Positions 15,434 to 25,193 are shown, counted from the first letter of the stretch. The stretch: 64,000 bases of DNA from Zobellia laminariae (GCF_009725995.1 NZ_RCNS01000001.1:476283-540282), one strand, 5' to 3'. Program-made: numbers and translations. The notes: a model not told the origin generated them from the letters alone.

Positions 15434-16696
15434 ATGGCATTTTTAAACTGTCTCAAAAGTACATTTTTCATTTGGTTTTTGCTTGTTGTGGCATGCGGAA
15501 ACCCGACTAAAACCGAGAAATCTACTTATGAACCCACTTTGGTCCTCACAGATACTATTGTTGAGAAGCCTGTTATTGTTGCCGCCAACAGAACTAACGC
15601 CTATTTACCTTTGCTAAAAGGCAAACGAGTAGGTATTGTTGGTAATCAGACTACCATTATTTTCAAACCCTCTAAGGATAGCATAGATACACCTACTCCA
15701 TATATTCATTTGGTAGACTCTTTACTCTCCTTACAGGTTGATATTAAGAAAGTATTTGCTCCTGAACATGGATTTAGAGGTGTTGTAGACGCCGGAGAAA
15801 AAGTAAAAGATGGTGTTGATAGCAAAACGGGGCTTCCTCTTATTTCTTTATATGGAAAAAACAGAAAACCTTCTGCAGAACAATTGAAAGATATTGATGT
15901 TGTCCTTTTTGATATTCAAGATGTGGGTGTTCGTTTCTACACTTATATTGCCACCCTGCAATTAGTAATGGAAGCTTGTGCAGCACACGACATTCCTCTA
16001 ATTGTATTAGATCGCCCAAATCCTAATGCGCACTATATAGATGGCCCAACAATGGAAAAAGCCCACACCGGTTTTTTAGGTATGACGGAAATACCCTTGG
16101 TTTATGGGATGACTATTGGCGAATATGCCCAAATGATCAATGGAGAAAAATGGATTGAAGGTGAGAAGAAAGCAGACCTTACCGTAATACACTTAGAGAA
16201 CTGGACCCACGAAACAGAGTATAGTTTACCTGTTCGCCCTTCTCCCAATTTACCGAACGATATTGCCATTAACCTTTACCCTAGTTTAGGTCTTTTTGAA
16301 GGGACGAACGTAAATGCCGGAAGAGGAACGGAATTACAGTTTCAATGTTATGGGGCTTCTTTTTTAGACAGTACGCAATACAGTTTTAGGTATACCCCTA
16401 TGCCTAATTTTGGTTCTAAATCACCAAAAGAAAATGGAAAGATTTGCTTTGGCAAGGATTTATCAGAATTTCCAAGAATGAGCGAAGTATCCGTTCAATG
16501 GCTTATAGATGCGTATATAAATTCGGAAGACAAAACCAAGGTCTTCAACAAAAGTGGATTTACCAAACATGCGGGCACAGAGAAACTACAAGAACTAATA
16601 GAAAAAGGAGAACTTGAAGAAACCATCAAAGAAAGCTGGCAAGCAGATTTGACCAAATTCAAGAAAATCAGAAATAAATACTTGTTGTATCCATAA
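15434..16696 (+). CDS. DUF1343 / NamZ-type exo-beta-N-acetylmuramidase, lipoprotein
   Basis: The protein of 420 residues starts with a lipoprotein signal (FLLVVAC, Cys21). It continues with the DUF1343 pattern: GKRVGIVGNQT, FAPEHGFRGVVDAGE, LPLISLYG, IDVVLFDIQDVGVRFYTYI, LDRPNP and FEGTNVNAGRGTE. This family includes NamZ, which removes terminal MurNAc from peptidoglycan fragments during recycling. ATG 15434 is chosen because the signal peptide begins there, although the frame is open further upstream. Its promoter must lie inside the divergent permease gene. Confidence 0.92.
   Translation: MAFLNCLKSTFFIWFLLVVACGNPTKTEKSTYEPTLVLTDTIVEKPVIVAANRTNAYLPLLKGKRVGIVGNQTTIIFKPSKDSIDTPTPYIHLVDSLLSLQVDIKKVFAPEHGFRGVVDAGEKVKDGVDSKTGLPLISLYGKNRKPSAEQLKDIDVVLFDIQDVGVRFYTYIATLQLVMEACAAHDIPLIVLDRPNPNAHYIDGPTMEKAHTGFLGMTEIPLVYGMTIGEYAQMINGEKWIEGEKKADLTVIHLENWTHETEYSLPVRPSPNLPNDIAINLYPSLGLFEGTNVNAGRGTELQFQCYGASFLDSTQYSFRYTPMPNFGSKSPKENGKICFGKDLSEFPRMSEVSVQWLIDAYINSEDKTKVFNKSGFTKHAGTEKLQELIEKGELEETIKESWQADLTKFKKIRNKYLLYP
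15454..15461 (-). promoter_or_regulatory. Possible -7 element of the permease gene inside namZ
   Basis: CAAAAGTA reads TACTTTTG on the minus strand, matching TAnnTTTG, 24 bases before the TTG start of the LolC/E-like gene. No clear TTG lies at -33. Because the two start codons are 3 bases apart, the permease promoter has to be within the namZ coding region, and this is the best candidate. Confidence 0.3.
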
Positions 16697-16707
16697 CCAA
16701 AATGAGG

Positions 16708-17553
16708 CTATAAAACTTCGGTTGTTTCTGACGTTGTTGGTTTTCTAGATTTATGAAAAGGTTGTTTTAGCAATCCTTTTATGCTTGCATTTTCTACCTC
16801 ATCAGGAAAAGTATCTACGCCGTAAACAATATTGTCCCTATCAAACTTCATGAAAGTTCCAAACAGACGGTCCCATATAGAAAATATATTCCCGTAATTA
16901 CTATCTGTATAAGGAAGCTTATAATGATGATGCACTTTATGCATGTCTGGCGAAATAATCACCCAACTAAGAACCTCGTCTAACTTTCTAGGCATCTTTA
17001 TATTGGCATGGTTAAACTGTGTGGCTATCAACGAAAGCGATTGGTACAACATAACAATGCCTATTGGCGTACCTACTATCAAAACTCCGAACAAAGTAAA
17101 CACAAAACGAATCATACTTTCCAAAGGATGGTGGCGGTTTGCCGTAGTGGTATCTACATTATGATCGGTATGATGTACTAAATGAACCCTCCATAGAAGT
17201 TTTACTTTGTGCTCTACCAAATGTGCTAGATATGCACCTATTAAATCCAAAAGAAGCAACCCTACAATTACGTAAAGCCATAGCGGCATTTCAGGTAGCC
17301 AATTAATAATACCGAACTTTTCTACCACCGTAAAATCGGCAGTTTTCAACAAAAGAAAGGCCAATGCAAAGTTTACTATTATAGTGGTAAAGGTAAAAAA
17401 TAGGTTGGGTAAAGCATGCTTCCATTTCTTATAGGTAAAACCAAAAAGCGGTACGATGCCCTCTAAAATCCAAAAGAAAGTAATACCGCCCACAAGAATA
17501 AGTGAACGGTGCAAAGAAGGTATTGTTTCAAAATAGTTAATTACGAATTCCAT
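16708..17553 (-). CDS. Sterol desaturase / fatty acid hydroxylase family membrane protein
   Basis: This 281-residue integral membrane protein has the histidine clusters of the di-iron hydroxylase family: HLVEH (about residue 111), HLVHH and NRHHP (about 126-144), and HKVHHHYK (about 205-212). About four membrane segments occupy the N-terminal half and the middle. Substrate class is a lipid, such as a fatty acid, sterol-like or carotenoid compound. The stop converges with that of the NamZ gene, 11 bases apart. Confidence 0.9.
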   Translation of the reverse strand: MEFVINYFETIPSLHRSLILVGGITFFWILEGIVPLFGFTYKKWKHALPNLFFTFTTIIVNFALAFLLLKTADFTVVEKFGIINWLPEMPLWLYVIVGLLLLDLIGAYLAHLVEHKVKLLWRVHLVHHTDHNVDTTTANRHHPLESMIRFVFTLFGVLIVGTPIGIVMLYQSLSLIATQFNHANIKMPRKLDEVLSWVIISPDMHKVHHHYKLPYTDSNYGNIFSIWDRLFGTFMKFDRDNIVYGVDTFPDEVENASIKGLLKQPFHKSRKPTTSETTEVL

Positions 17554-17608
17554 ATTCTAAAGATAGAAAAATTAACCAATTCTGAAATAATAAGCAGATT
17601 ATTGCTAA

Positions 17609-18091
17609 TTATTTTAATTGTATAGGAATCCAAACTTCTTCTTCAGAATCAGGATGATTGTTTTTGTACTTCTCTCCTAAAACTTCAAATTGCGGCCTAT
17701 GATCTAATTGATAATCTGAAGCTGGCATCCATTCCAAAAAGATATAATCCATAGTTTTCTTGAAATCACTGGACAGCCCCTTATGAATGAAAATGGCATA
17801 CATTCCTCCTTTTAAATCCAGTGTTTTGAACTCGGCAGCATACTCAGTATACTCACTCACCTCAACGGTTGCCCACTTCTCAAACTCCGTATTCGGGTTG
17901 AAACTTTCAGCATCAGGAAACTTCTTATACACTTGAACAGAATACAATTCAGACCCCACTGCATTTGTAATGTGCCTCTTAAGGGGCATAAACCCACTCC
18001 ATAAATCGAATGTGCGATTATTGGCCAATGACATTTTTAAAGAATGTCCTACCAACTTTTTTTTAGATAAATCTACTATTCTAGGCTCCAT
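17609..18091 (-). CDS. GyrI-like / AraC effector-binding domain protein
   Basis: A stand-alone domain of 160 residues, without HTH. It begins EPRIVDLSKKKLVGHSLKMS, has VEVSEYTEY in the middle and ends FLEWMPASDYQLDHRPQFEV, the GyrI-like small-molecule-binding pattern. Such proteins bind hydrophobic ligands or act as hydrolases on them. It starts 20 bases after the stop of the YkgJ-like gene on the same strand and is probably co-transcribed. Confidence 0.85.
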   Translation of the reverse strand: MEPRIVDLSKKKLVGHSLKMSLANNRTFDLWSGFMPLKRHITNAVGSELYSVQVYKKFPDAESFNPNTEFEKWATVEVSEYTEYAAEFKTLDLKGGMYAIFIHKGLSSDFKKTMDYIFLEWMPASDYQLDHRPQFEVLGEKYKNNHPDSEEEVWIPIQLK

Positions 18092-18111
18092 TAGTCTAAA
18101 AGTTAAATAAT

Positions 18112-18606
18112 TTAATTCCCAATTGCTTTCTTCATTTTCTCAACAATATTAAAAGCAGCAGGACAAATGGCTACGTTCTTTAAAGTCAAATTAGAGATTT
18201 GTTGAAATTTTTTACGGTCTGTATGTGGAAATTCTCGGCATGCTTTAGGTCGCACGTCATAGATAGAACAATAATTATCAGCTCCTAAAAAAGTGCACGG
18301 CACTTCTTGAAGTACATAATCATTCTCATCATCTATTCGTAAATATTGCTCTATGAACTTTTGAGGCTTAAGCCGGAAATGTTTAGAAATACGTTCAACA
18401 TCGGCCTTTGTAAACAATGGCCCCGTAGTTTTACAACAATTAGCACATTCTAAGCAATCTGTACGCTGGAATTCTTCTTCATGTAATTCTTGCATTACAT
18501 AATCCAAATTTTTAGGCGGTCGCTTTTTAAGTTTAGCAAAAAACTTGCGATTCTCATTGTGCTTTTCCTGTGCTTTTTTAGGAAGTTCTTTTAAAATTTG
18601 CTCCAT
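18112..18606 (-). CDS. YkgJ-family cysteine cluster protein
   Basis: This protein of 164 residues has CLECANCCKTTGPLF (about 55-69), then a Cys in PCTFLGADNYCSIYDVRPKACREFP (two conserved pieces), matching the putative zinc/iron-chelating CxxCxxCC family. Biochemical role is unknown. It reads away from the methyltransferase gene whose ATG is about 42 bases off. Confidence 0.88.
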   Translation of the reverse strand: MEQILKELPKKAQEKHNENRKFFAKLKKRPPKNLDYVMQELHEEEFQRTDCLECANCCKTTGPLFTKADVERISKHFRLKPQKFIEQYLRIDDENDYVLQEVPCTFLGADNYCSIYDVRPKACREFPHTDRKKFQQISNLTLKNVAICPAAFNIVEKMKKAIGN

Positions 18607-18648
18607 TCATCTAAAAATCTGCCCAAAACTAAACAAGAAATACTTAAA

Positions 18649-19389
18649 ATGTCCAATTTTGCCAAACAAACCACTTGCTATATGAAAGACGTTTTTGGAA
18701 AGGCCATATTAGATTTTCAAGAAGGGAACTATACGGAAGATATAATTACGTTTTCATCTCTGGACGAAGAAGATACAATTCCCGTACCCTACCTCTTTAG
18801 AGGTTTTAAAGAAATGCCCAAATTAGAACAGGAAGCGTTAAAACTTTGCAAGGGTTCTATTCTAGATATTGGCTGTGGCGCAGGTAGCCATAGTTTGTAT
18901 TTACAGAAAAAAGGACATACGGTGACTGCTTTAGATTATTCAAAAGGAGCCACGGATACCTGCCGTTTAAGAGGTATTAAGGATGTAATTTACACGGATA
19001 TATATAGTTTTAAAAATCAAAAATTTGATACTCTATTACTATTGATGAACGGCATTGGCATTGTTGGAAAATTGAATAACATGTCCAAATTCTTTGATCA
19101 TATAAAAACGTTGATGAACCCTGGCGCACAAATTCTATTGGACTCCAGTGACATCATTTACATGTTTGAAGAAGATGAAGATGGTGGGGTTTGGGTACCG
19201 GATACAGGTTCATATTATGGCGAGATTGAATTCCAAATGGAGTACAAAAAAGAAAAAAGTGATTCCTTTTTCTGGTTATACCTAGATTACAAGACCTTAG
19301 AAATGGCAGCAGAATCAAACGGATTTAACTGCGAAATTGTAAGAAACGGCGAACATTACGACTATTTGGCTAAATTATGGCTTAAATAA
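18649..19389 (+). CDS. Class I SAM-dependent methyltransferase
   Basis: The SAM-binding motif I is LDIGCGAGSHSLYL (about residues 84-97), followed by VTALDYSKGA and an LLLMNGIGIVGK segment after the third strand. It is 246 residues from ATG 18649; a longer frame reaches into the divergent YkgJ gene and is unlikely. The substrate is not predictable; the acidic insertion MFEEDEDGG near residue 183 is distinctive. Confidence 0.88.
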   Translation: MSNFAKQTTCYMKDVFGKAILDFQEGNYTEDIITFSSLDEEDTIPVPYLFRGFKEMPKLEQEALKLCKGSILDIGCGAGSHSLYLQKKGHTVTALDYSKGATDTCRLRGIKDVIYTDIYSFKNQKFDTLLLLMNGIGIVGKLNNMSKFFDHIKTLMNPGAQILLDSSDIIYMFEEDEDGGVWVPDTGSYYGEIEFQMEYKKEKSDSFFWLYLDYKTLEMAAESNGFNCEIVRNGEHYDYLAKLWLK

Positions 19390-19440
19390 CATCATTTTTC
19401 GCCATTTTTGTATTCTTGCTTCCTAGCAATAAACTTCCCT

Positions 19441-20373
19441 ATGAAAAACATACACACACTTTTATTGGTTTTGCTTTTTAGCCTTTTTACAGGATGTTCA
19501 AAAGATGAAGACGACCAAGTAGCAAACGAAAGCAAAACATTGGACAAGACTGCCAACTTGCAAGGCACTGGAGATTCTGCCAATGATATATTATCTAATG
19601 ACAAATTTACCAAGCTTCTTATTGAAATTGCATATGTAGATGGTTTTAAGCCTACCGAAGAAGCCATGGAGGGTTTTGTTAATTATCTAAAGGAAAGAAC
19701 TTTTAAAGAAGATATTGAACTAAAGTATACCAAACTTGAGTCTCCTGATGAAGAAAGCCTGACTCTTGAAGAAATTGCTGACCTAGAATCAGAGAACAGA
19801 ACGGTTTATAATGATGGGGAAACCTTGGCCGTATACATCTATTTTGCAGATGCGCCTGCAGATGGCGATGATGAAGAAGAAGGTCTAGTAACTTTAGGCG
19901 CTGTATTTCGTAACACTTCTATGATTATCCATGAGGCCACGGTTCGTAAACTGGCAAATCAAAGCTTTTTTATTACTGATGCCGATGTAGAGAACTCTAC
20001 TTTAAACCATGAATTCGGGCATCTGTTCGGACTCGTTAATTTAGGAACTACACCCGTAAATGATCATGAGGATATACAAGTTGACGAAGATGGCAAACCT
20101 GTTTTAGACTCAGCAGGCAATACAATTGGAAACAGTCATTGTGATGTTGATGGTTGTCTTATGCTTGCAGAATTGCAATTTGACGGTGGGTTTACAGGCA
20201 AAAGCGCTTCGCTTACCGCAAAAGATAATAACACCATTACCTCTGCATGTTCTTTAAGCGGTAAAAGTGTTCTTAAACTATTAGATAGCAAAACTGCAAA
20301 AAACGGAATACCAGAACCTCCAAGTTTAGATAGCGAATGTCTTTTGGATCTTAAATCTAACGGAGGCCGTTAA
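19441..20373 (+). CDS. Putative zinc metallopeptidase lipoprotein
   Basis: A lipoprotein signal (LFTGC, Cys19) is followed by an acidic linker and a peptidase-like domain with LNHEFGHLFGLVN (His190, Glu191, His194, Gly197). The position where metzincins carry a third His is Asn200, and a possible later ligand is His209 in NDHED. SHCDVDGCLML (two Cys) follows. It looks like a surface-anchored protease of a Bacteroidota family. The substrate is unknown. ATG 19441 is chosen for the signal peptide. Single gene, converging with queE. Confidence 0.78.
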   Translation: MKNIHTLLLVLLFSLFTGCSKDEDDQVANESKTLDKTANLQGTGDSANDILSNDKFTKLLIEIAYVDGFKPTEEAMEGFVNYLKERTFKEDIELKYTKLESPDEESLTLEEIADLESENRTVYNDGETLAVYIYFADAPADGDDEEEGLVTLGAVFRNTSMIIHEATVRKLANQSFFITDADVENSTLNHEFGHLFGLVNLGTTPVNDHEDIQVDEDGKPVLDSAGNTIGNSHCDVDGCLMLAELQFDGGFTGKSASLTAKDNNTITSACSLSGKSVLKLLDSKTAKNGIPEPPSLDSECLLDLKSNGGR

Positions 20374-20385
20374 ACTTTAAGTCCG

Positions 20386-21018
20386 CTATGGTATATTCAA
20401 ATACTTGTGCGTCTGCAATGAGACTTTCCATTTAGGATTCTTCATAACATAATCCACGATCATAGGAACCACTTTGTCCCGGACACTCCATTCTGGTTGC
20501 AAATAGAGAATACAGTCTTTGTTGGTTTTTGCAGCCTCTTGTTCTGCAAAAATTAAATCGTGCTTATTAAATACTATGACCTTTAACTCATGGGCCTCAT
20601 CATAAATTCTGCCCACAGGTAATTTGTTCTTCTTTGGAGACAGGCAAATCCAATCCCAAGTACCCGTTAGAGGATATGCTCCAGAAGTTTCAATATGAAT
20701 TTTAAGATTTTTAGCTTTTAAGGCATCGGTTAAAGGTTGCATGTTCCAAGTAAGCGGCTCCCCCCCAGTAATTACGATGGTATCGGAATATTTTGCTGCA
20801 TTCTCGGTAATCTGTTCTATAGCCGTTGGCGGATGAGTTTCTGCATTCCAGCTTTCTTTAACATCACACCAGTGGCATCCAACATCACATCCTCCAACTC
20901 TAATAAAATATGCTGCTGTACCTTTATGGAAACCTTCGCCTTGTATGGTGTAGAATTCTTCCATTAAGGGCAACATGTTCCCCTTATCCACTTCCTTTAA
21001 AACTTCATCTTTTACCAT
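20386..21018 (-). CDS. queE: 7-carboxy-7-deazaguanine synthase
   Basis: This radical-SAM enzyme has the QueE layout: EEFYTIQGEGFHKGTAAYF, then the cluster motif Cys44-x3-Cys48-x2-Cys51 (GCDVGCHWCD), VITGGEPL and HIETSG. It converts 6-carboxytetrahydropterin to the 7-deazaguanine used for queuosine. It is 210 residues from ATG 21018; a 12-residue longer frame start has no support. No other queuosine gene is in the window. Confidence 0.95.
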   Translation of the reverse strand: MVKDEVLKEVDKGNMLPLMEEFYTIQGEGFHKGTAAYFIRVGGCDVGCHWCDVKESWNAETHPPTAIEQITENAAKYSDTIVITGGEPLTWNMQPLTDALKAKNLKIHIETSGAYPLTGTWDWICLSPKKNKLPVGRIYDEAHELKVIVFNKHDLIFAEQEAAKTNKDCILYLQPEWSVRDKVVPMIVDYVMKNPKWKVSLQTHKYLNIP

Positions 21019-21121
21019 CGCGCAAAGATACGTCTTGCAGATTCCAAAACCCAAATTCTAATTCTTAAATTAAAGTGCTCATCTTTAATCCATCAGACTA
21101 GTAATTTTAACCGCTTTAGTC

Positions 21122-21137
21122 CACCCTACTTAGGGTG
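21122..21137. repeat. Inverted repeat in the queE-HerA intergenic region
   Basis: CACCCTA (21122-21128) and TAGGGTG (21131-21137) form a 7-base inverted repeat with a 2-base centre, between two divergent genes. It may be an operator for either. The remaining 200 bases show nothing else clear. Confidence 0.35.
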
Positions 21138-21220
21138 CTTCATTTTGACCAAAGCTAAACTTCTCTAAAAGTGAATGTAAAACATCAAAAATTCCCTTAT
21201 TTTTACTCAAAACACAACCA

Positions 21221-22726
21221 ATGGCTATTAAAGACGAATTCTTAAAACATATTGAGAGCGGTTACGCTACCAAAGGCGATTATATTGTAATGGGAGCAGC
21301 AATGCTAGATGAAGAGGCCATTACCAACGCACATGTTAAGATTCCTTTAAAGACCTTGAACCGTCACGGACTTATTGCCGGAGCAACGGGAACGGGAAAA
21401 ACTAAAACACTTCAGGTACTAGCTGAAAATTTATCCGACAAAGGAATTCCTGTATTATTGATGGATTTAAAAGGAGATTTAAGTGGTTTAGCACAACCTA
21501 GTCCCGGCCATCCAAAAATAGATGAACGCCATGCTAAGATTGGCCTTCCTTTTGAAGCTAAAGCTTTTCCAGTAGAAATTCTTTCGCTTTCTGAACAAGA
21601 CGGCGTTAAGCTTAGAGCTACGGTATCCGAATTTGGCCCCGTACTTTTATCTCGTATTCTAGACCTTACCGAAACTCAAGAAGGTATTGTTTCCGTTGTC
21701 TTTAAATATTGCGATGACAATAAACTTCCGCTTTTAGATTTAAAAGATTTCAAAAAAGTACTACAATACGCTACCGGTACCGGAAAAGCAGAATTCACAA
21801 AACACTACGGTAGAATTTCTACAAGTTCTACAGGAACCATTCTGAGAAAAATAATAGAACTTGAACAACAAGGAGCAGATTTATTTTTTGGTGAAAAATC
21901 GTTTGATGTTGAGGATTTAACCAGAATTGATGAGAATGGAAAAGGATATATCAATATTTTAAGATTGACCGATATCCAAGACCGTCCAAAACTCTTTTCT
22001 ACATTTATGTTAAGCCTATTGGCGGAGATATACAGTACTTTTCCTGAGCAAGGCGATAGTGATAGACCAGAATTAATTCTATTTATAGACGAAGCTCACC
22101 TTATTTTTAACGAAGCTTCAAAAGCATTGTTAGACCAAATTGAAAGTATTGTTAAGTTGATACGTTCAAAAGGTATTGGTATTTATTTTGTTACTCAAAA
22201 CCCTGCCGATGTGCCTAACGCCGTACTTTCTCAATTAGGTCTTAAAGTACAACACGCACTTCGTGCTTTTACCGCAAGAGATCGAAAAGCAATAAAACTT
22301 ACGGCTGAAAATTATCCTATTTCTGAATACTATGATACCAAAGAAGTATTAACTTCCTTAGGTATTGGTGAAGCTCTTATTTCTGCTTTGGATGAAAAAG
22401 GACGCCCCACGCCGTTAGCTGCTACTTTGTTACGTGCACCTATGAGCCGAATGGATGTTTTGACCGATAGCGAGCTGAAGTCCGTTATAAAAAATTCTAG
22501 TTTAGTTAAGAAGTATGGTGAGGTTATAGACCGCGAAAGTGCCTATGAAATTCTAAACGAGAAAATAGAAAAGGCTGAAACCGCAGCTGCAAAAGAAAAG
22601 GACAAACCTAAAACTACATCTAGAAGGAGAAGTACCAGTACTAGACAAAACCCCATTATAAAAGTATTGACCAGTGCCACTTTTATTCGTGGTGTTTTAG
22701 GAGTTCTTAAAAAAGTAATGCGATAA
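21221..22726 (+). CDS. HerA-like ATPase (DUF853 family)
   Basis: This 501-residue FtsK/HerA-type ATPase has Walker A GATGTGKT (residues 54-61), Walker B in LILFIDEAHLIF, and the VTQNPADVPNAVLSQLG segment characteristic of DUF853 proteins. The C-terminus is basic (RRRSTSTRQ) and ends in a hydrophobic tail. No partner nuclease such as NurA or Sir2 is adjacent, so it is probably the conserved housekeeping type and not a defence HerA. The exact role is unknown. Confidence 0.9.
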   Translation: MAIKDEFLKHIESGYATKGDYIVMGAAMLDEEAITNAHVKIPLKTLNRHGLIAGATGTGKTKTLQVLAENLSDKGIPVLLMDLKGDLSGLAQPSPGHPKIDERHAKIGLPFEAKAFPVEILSLSEQDGVKLRATVSEFGPVLLSRILDLTETQEGIVSVVFKYCDDNKLPLLDLKDFKKVLQYATGTGKAEFTKHYGRISTSSTGTILRKIIELEQQGADLFFGEKSFDVEDLTRIDENGKGYINILRLTDIQDRPKLFSTFMLSLLAEIYSTFPEQGDSDRPELILFIDEAHLIFNEASKALLDQIESIVKLIRSKGIGIYFVTQNPADVPNAVLSQLGLKVQHALRAFTARDRKAIKLTAENYPISEYYDTKEVLTSLGIGEALISALDEKGRPTPLAATLLRAPMSRMDVLTDSELKSVIKNSSLVKKYGEVIDRESAYEILNEKIEKAETAAAKEKDKPKTTSRRRSTSTRQNPIIKVLTSATFIRGVLGVLKKVMR

Positions 22727-22774
22727 ATTAAAAAACGTAGTTTTCAGATTAAAACAAATAATTTACAAAAGTAC

Positions 22775-23323
22775 ATGAAAAGTATAGTAGTTAGTATTTG
22801 CCTAATCGTTTGCCTCGCAAGTTGTAATGAAGAAAAAGACACCTCTTTTTCCATCATCAAAGATCGTGTAGGTAAATTGGACCGCATTAGCTTGGTGCGA
22901 GACCTAAAGATTATTTACGAAAACGATTCTATTGTAAAGGATAGCACCAGCACCAACAGTGCTAACAATAGTAAAAAAGTAAAAGTTTTTGAAAAAGGAG
23001 GGAAAGCATTACTGACCCTTACCCCAAATTCAGATAGTATACCAACTATTGAGAATATTCGTATTGAAGACCCTCGTTTTACTACAGAAAAAGGAGTTGG
23101 TTTGGGCAGCACTTTTAAAGACATTAAAGACAATTACACCATTAGAAAAGTAATTACCTCAATGAACAATGTAGTGATTCTTTTAAAAGATAGTGATGTT
23201 TATTTTACCATCAGCAAAGAACAACTTCCCTCTAGTTTACGTTACGCAACAAGCGTAAATATTGAAGCGGTTCAGATTCCGGATGACGCTAAAATTAAAT
23301 ATATGATGGTAGCCTGGGATTAG
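22775..23323 (+). CDS. Lipoprotein, unrecognised
   Basis: It has a lipoprotein signal (IVCLASC, Cys17) and a 165-residue mature part with a low-complexity Ser/Thr/Asn patch (about residues 60-68). A conserved-looking end contains GVGLGSTFKDIKDNY and IPDDAKIKYMMVAWD. I do not recognise the family. It lies 48 bases after the HerA-like gene and 41 bases before YitT, all on the same strand. Confidence 0.75.
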   Translation: MKSIVVSICLIVCLASCNEEKDTSFSIIKDRVGKLDRISLVRDLKIIYENDSIVKDSTSTNSANNSKKVKVFEKGGKALLTLTPNSDSIPTIENIRIEDPRFTTEKGVGLGSTFKDIKDNYTIRKVITSMNNVVILLKDSDVYFTISKEQLPSSLRYATSVNIEAVQIPDDAKIKYMMVAWD

Positions 23324-23364
23324 ACTCCTTTGAAATTATTGATAGCCAAATTTAAAACCGTACC

Positions 23365-24330
23365 ATGAATACACTTCTGCAATACATCTTGGTACAACGG
23401 GCTAAAGCCAAGCTTAAAGGCAAAAAAGCAATTGCCAAAAGGCAGCTGGTTAAAGAAGTTAGATACGGACAAGTAGAATTTGTTCATGCTATCAAAGAGA
23501 TACTTTTTATAGCCATTGGTGTTGGTGCGGCAGGATTTGGTCTAAAAGGTTTTTTATTACCCAATCATTTTATTGACGGCGGAGCAACCGGTGTATCGTT
23601 ATTGATTCAGGTAAAATCGAATATACCCTTGGGTGTTTTACTTTTGTTGGTAAATATTCCTTTTGTACTTCTTGGAGCCAAAACCATCAGTAAGAAATTT
23701 GCTTTAAAGAGTATTTTTGCCATTGTAGCACTAGCCATTGTAGTACATTTTATTCCCTACCCTATTATCACAAGTGACAAATTGTTGATAGCCGTTTTTG
23801 GCGGATTCTTTTTAGGTCTCGGAATTGGTATGGCCATGCGTGGCGGCAGTGTTATAGATGGCACAGAAGTCTTAGCTATTTACCTCAGCAGAAAATGGCA
23901 CTTGACTATTGGAGATGTCCTTCTTCTCATAAATATTGTAATCTTTTCGGCAGGTGCTTATTTACTAAGTATAGAAACTGCTTTATATGCCATACTCACC
24001 TATTTAGTAGCCGCTAAAACCGTAAACTATGTGGTTGATGGTGTGGAAGAATATATTGGTGTAACCGTAATTTCACCCAAAAATGAAGAAATACGCATCA
24101 TGCTTACCGAAAAAATGGGCCGAGCTTGTACGGTTTACAATGGTAAAGGAGGATATGCTAAAGATGGAATTGCCCGTATTACTACAGACATTATTTACAC
24201 TGTAATGACTCGTTTGGAATTGGCCAGATTAAGCACCGAAATTGATAAGATAGATAAAAACGCCTTTATTGTTATGGGCGTTGTTAAAGATATTAAAGGA
24301 GGGATGATCAAAAAGAAGCCCTTAAAATAG
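23365..24330 (+). CDS. YitT-family membrane protein
   Basis: Five to six hydrophobic segments span about residues 40-225. GFLLPNHFIDGGATGVSLL and GGSVIDGTEVLA are the DUF161 repeats. The C-terminal 80 residues form a soluble DUF2179-like domain (GKGGYAKDG, IDKIDKNAFIVMG). At 321 residues this is the usual YitT length. Transport function is presumed but not established. A basic 30-residue N-terminus precedes the first membrane segment. Confidence 0.92.
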   Translation: MNTLLQYILVQRAKAKLKGKKAIAKRQLVKEVRYGQVEFVHAIKEILFIAIGVGAAGFGLKGFLLPNHFIDGGATGVSLLIQVKSNIPLGVLLLLVNIPFVLLGAKTISKKFALKSIFAIVALAIVVHFIPYPIITSDKLLIAVFGGFFLGLGIGMAMRGGSVIDGTEVLAIYLSRKWHLTIGDVLLLINIVIFSAGAYLLSIETALYAILTYLVAAKTVNYVVDGVEEYIGVTVISPKNEEIRIMLTEKMGRACTVYNGKGGYAKDGIARITTDIIYTVMTRLELARLSTEIDKIDKNAFIVMGVVKDIKGGMIKKKPLK

Positions 24331-24343
24331 TTCAGTAAAACTT

Positions 24344-25183
24344 ATGCGTAAATCAATTAACAAATTACTTCCTAAAGTCTTTGGACGATATTTTAATATG
24401 TTGGCCAGGGTATCTAAGAAAAAGGCGGCAGAAAAAGCTTTCTATGTTTTCTGTACGGTGAGAAAAGGAAAAGTTCTTCCCAACCAAAAAGAATACCTGG
24501 ACAAAGCTAAAAACGGAACTATTGAAGTTAAGGACCATACTTTACAAACCTACCATTGGCCCGGCAGCAAAGAAACTGTACTCCTCGTTCACGGCTGGGA
24601 GAGCAATACTTTCAGGTGGCGCAACCTAATTACCAAACTTCAGGAGGCGGATTATAATATTATAGCTTTTGATGCTCCTGCTCATGGGTATTCTTCTGGT
24701 AAATACTTAAACGTTCCCTTATATTCAGATGGTGTACAAGCAATGATCGATACGTATGGCCCAAAGTATTTGATTGGGCATTCCGTGGGAGGTATGACAC
24801 TTATGTACAACGAGTTTTATAATAAAAATGAAGGCGTTGAAAAAATGGTAACTATTGGTTCTCCTTCAGAATTTTATGAAATAATGGACCATTACCAAAG
24901 ATTGCTTGATTTTAATGATACGGTTCGTGAGGCACTCGAAGCTTTTGTTCTTGATCGTTTTGGTTTTACAGTCAAAGAATTTTCATCCTCTCGCTTTGCG
25001 AAAACAAATACAAAAAAAGGATTACTGTTTCATGATGAGTTAGATAAGCTAGCTCCTTTTCATGCCTCGGAAGCTGTTCATTCTTATTGGAATGACAGTA
25101 CATTTATTCGCACTAAAGGTCTTGGACACTCTATGCATCAAGAACATATAAATGATCAAATTGTAGATTTTTTGAACAACTAA
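24344..25183 (+). CDS. Alpha/beta hydrolase
   Basis: This alpha/beta-hydrolase-fold protein of 279 residues has oxyanion motif [10 protein letters not shown], nucleophile elbow IGHSVGGM (Ser in GHSVG), and a final His in GLGHSMHQE. The substrate is unknown. It starts 13 bases after the YitT stop and ends 10 bases before the VOC gene, so the three are probably one operon. Confidence 0.9.
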   Translation: MRKSINKLLPKVFGRYFNMLARVSKKKAAEKAFYVFCTVRKGKVLPNQKEYLDKAKNGTIEVKDHTLQTYHWPGSKETVLLVHGWESNTFRWRNLITKLQEADYNIIAFDAPAHGYSSGKYLNVPLYSDGVQAMIDTYGPKYLIGHSVGGMTLMYNEFYNKNEGVEKMVTIGSPSEFYEIMDHYQRLLDFNDTVREALEAFVLDRFGFTVKEFSSSRFAKTNTKKGLLFHDELDKLAPFHASEAVHSYWNDSTFIRTKGLGHSMHQEHINDQIVDFLNN

Positions 25184-25193
25184 AATAGAAATT

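Noticed and set aside
21221..22726. HerA-like ATPase as part of a HerA defence system
   Set aside because: No NurA, Sir2 or DUF4297 partner is adjacent, and the sequence fits the conserved DUF853 type.
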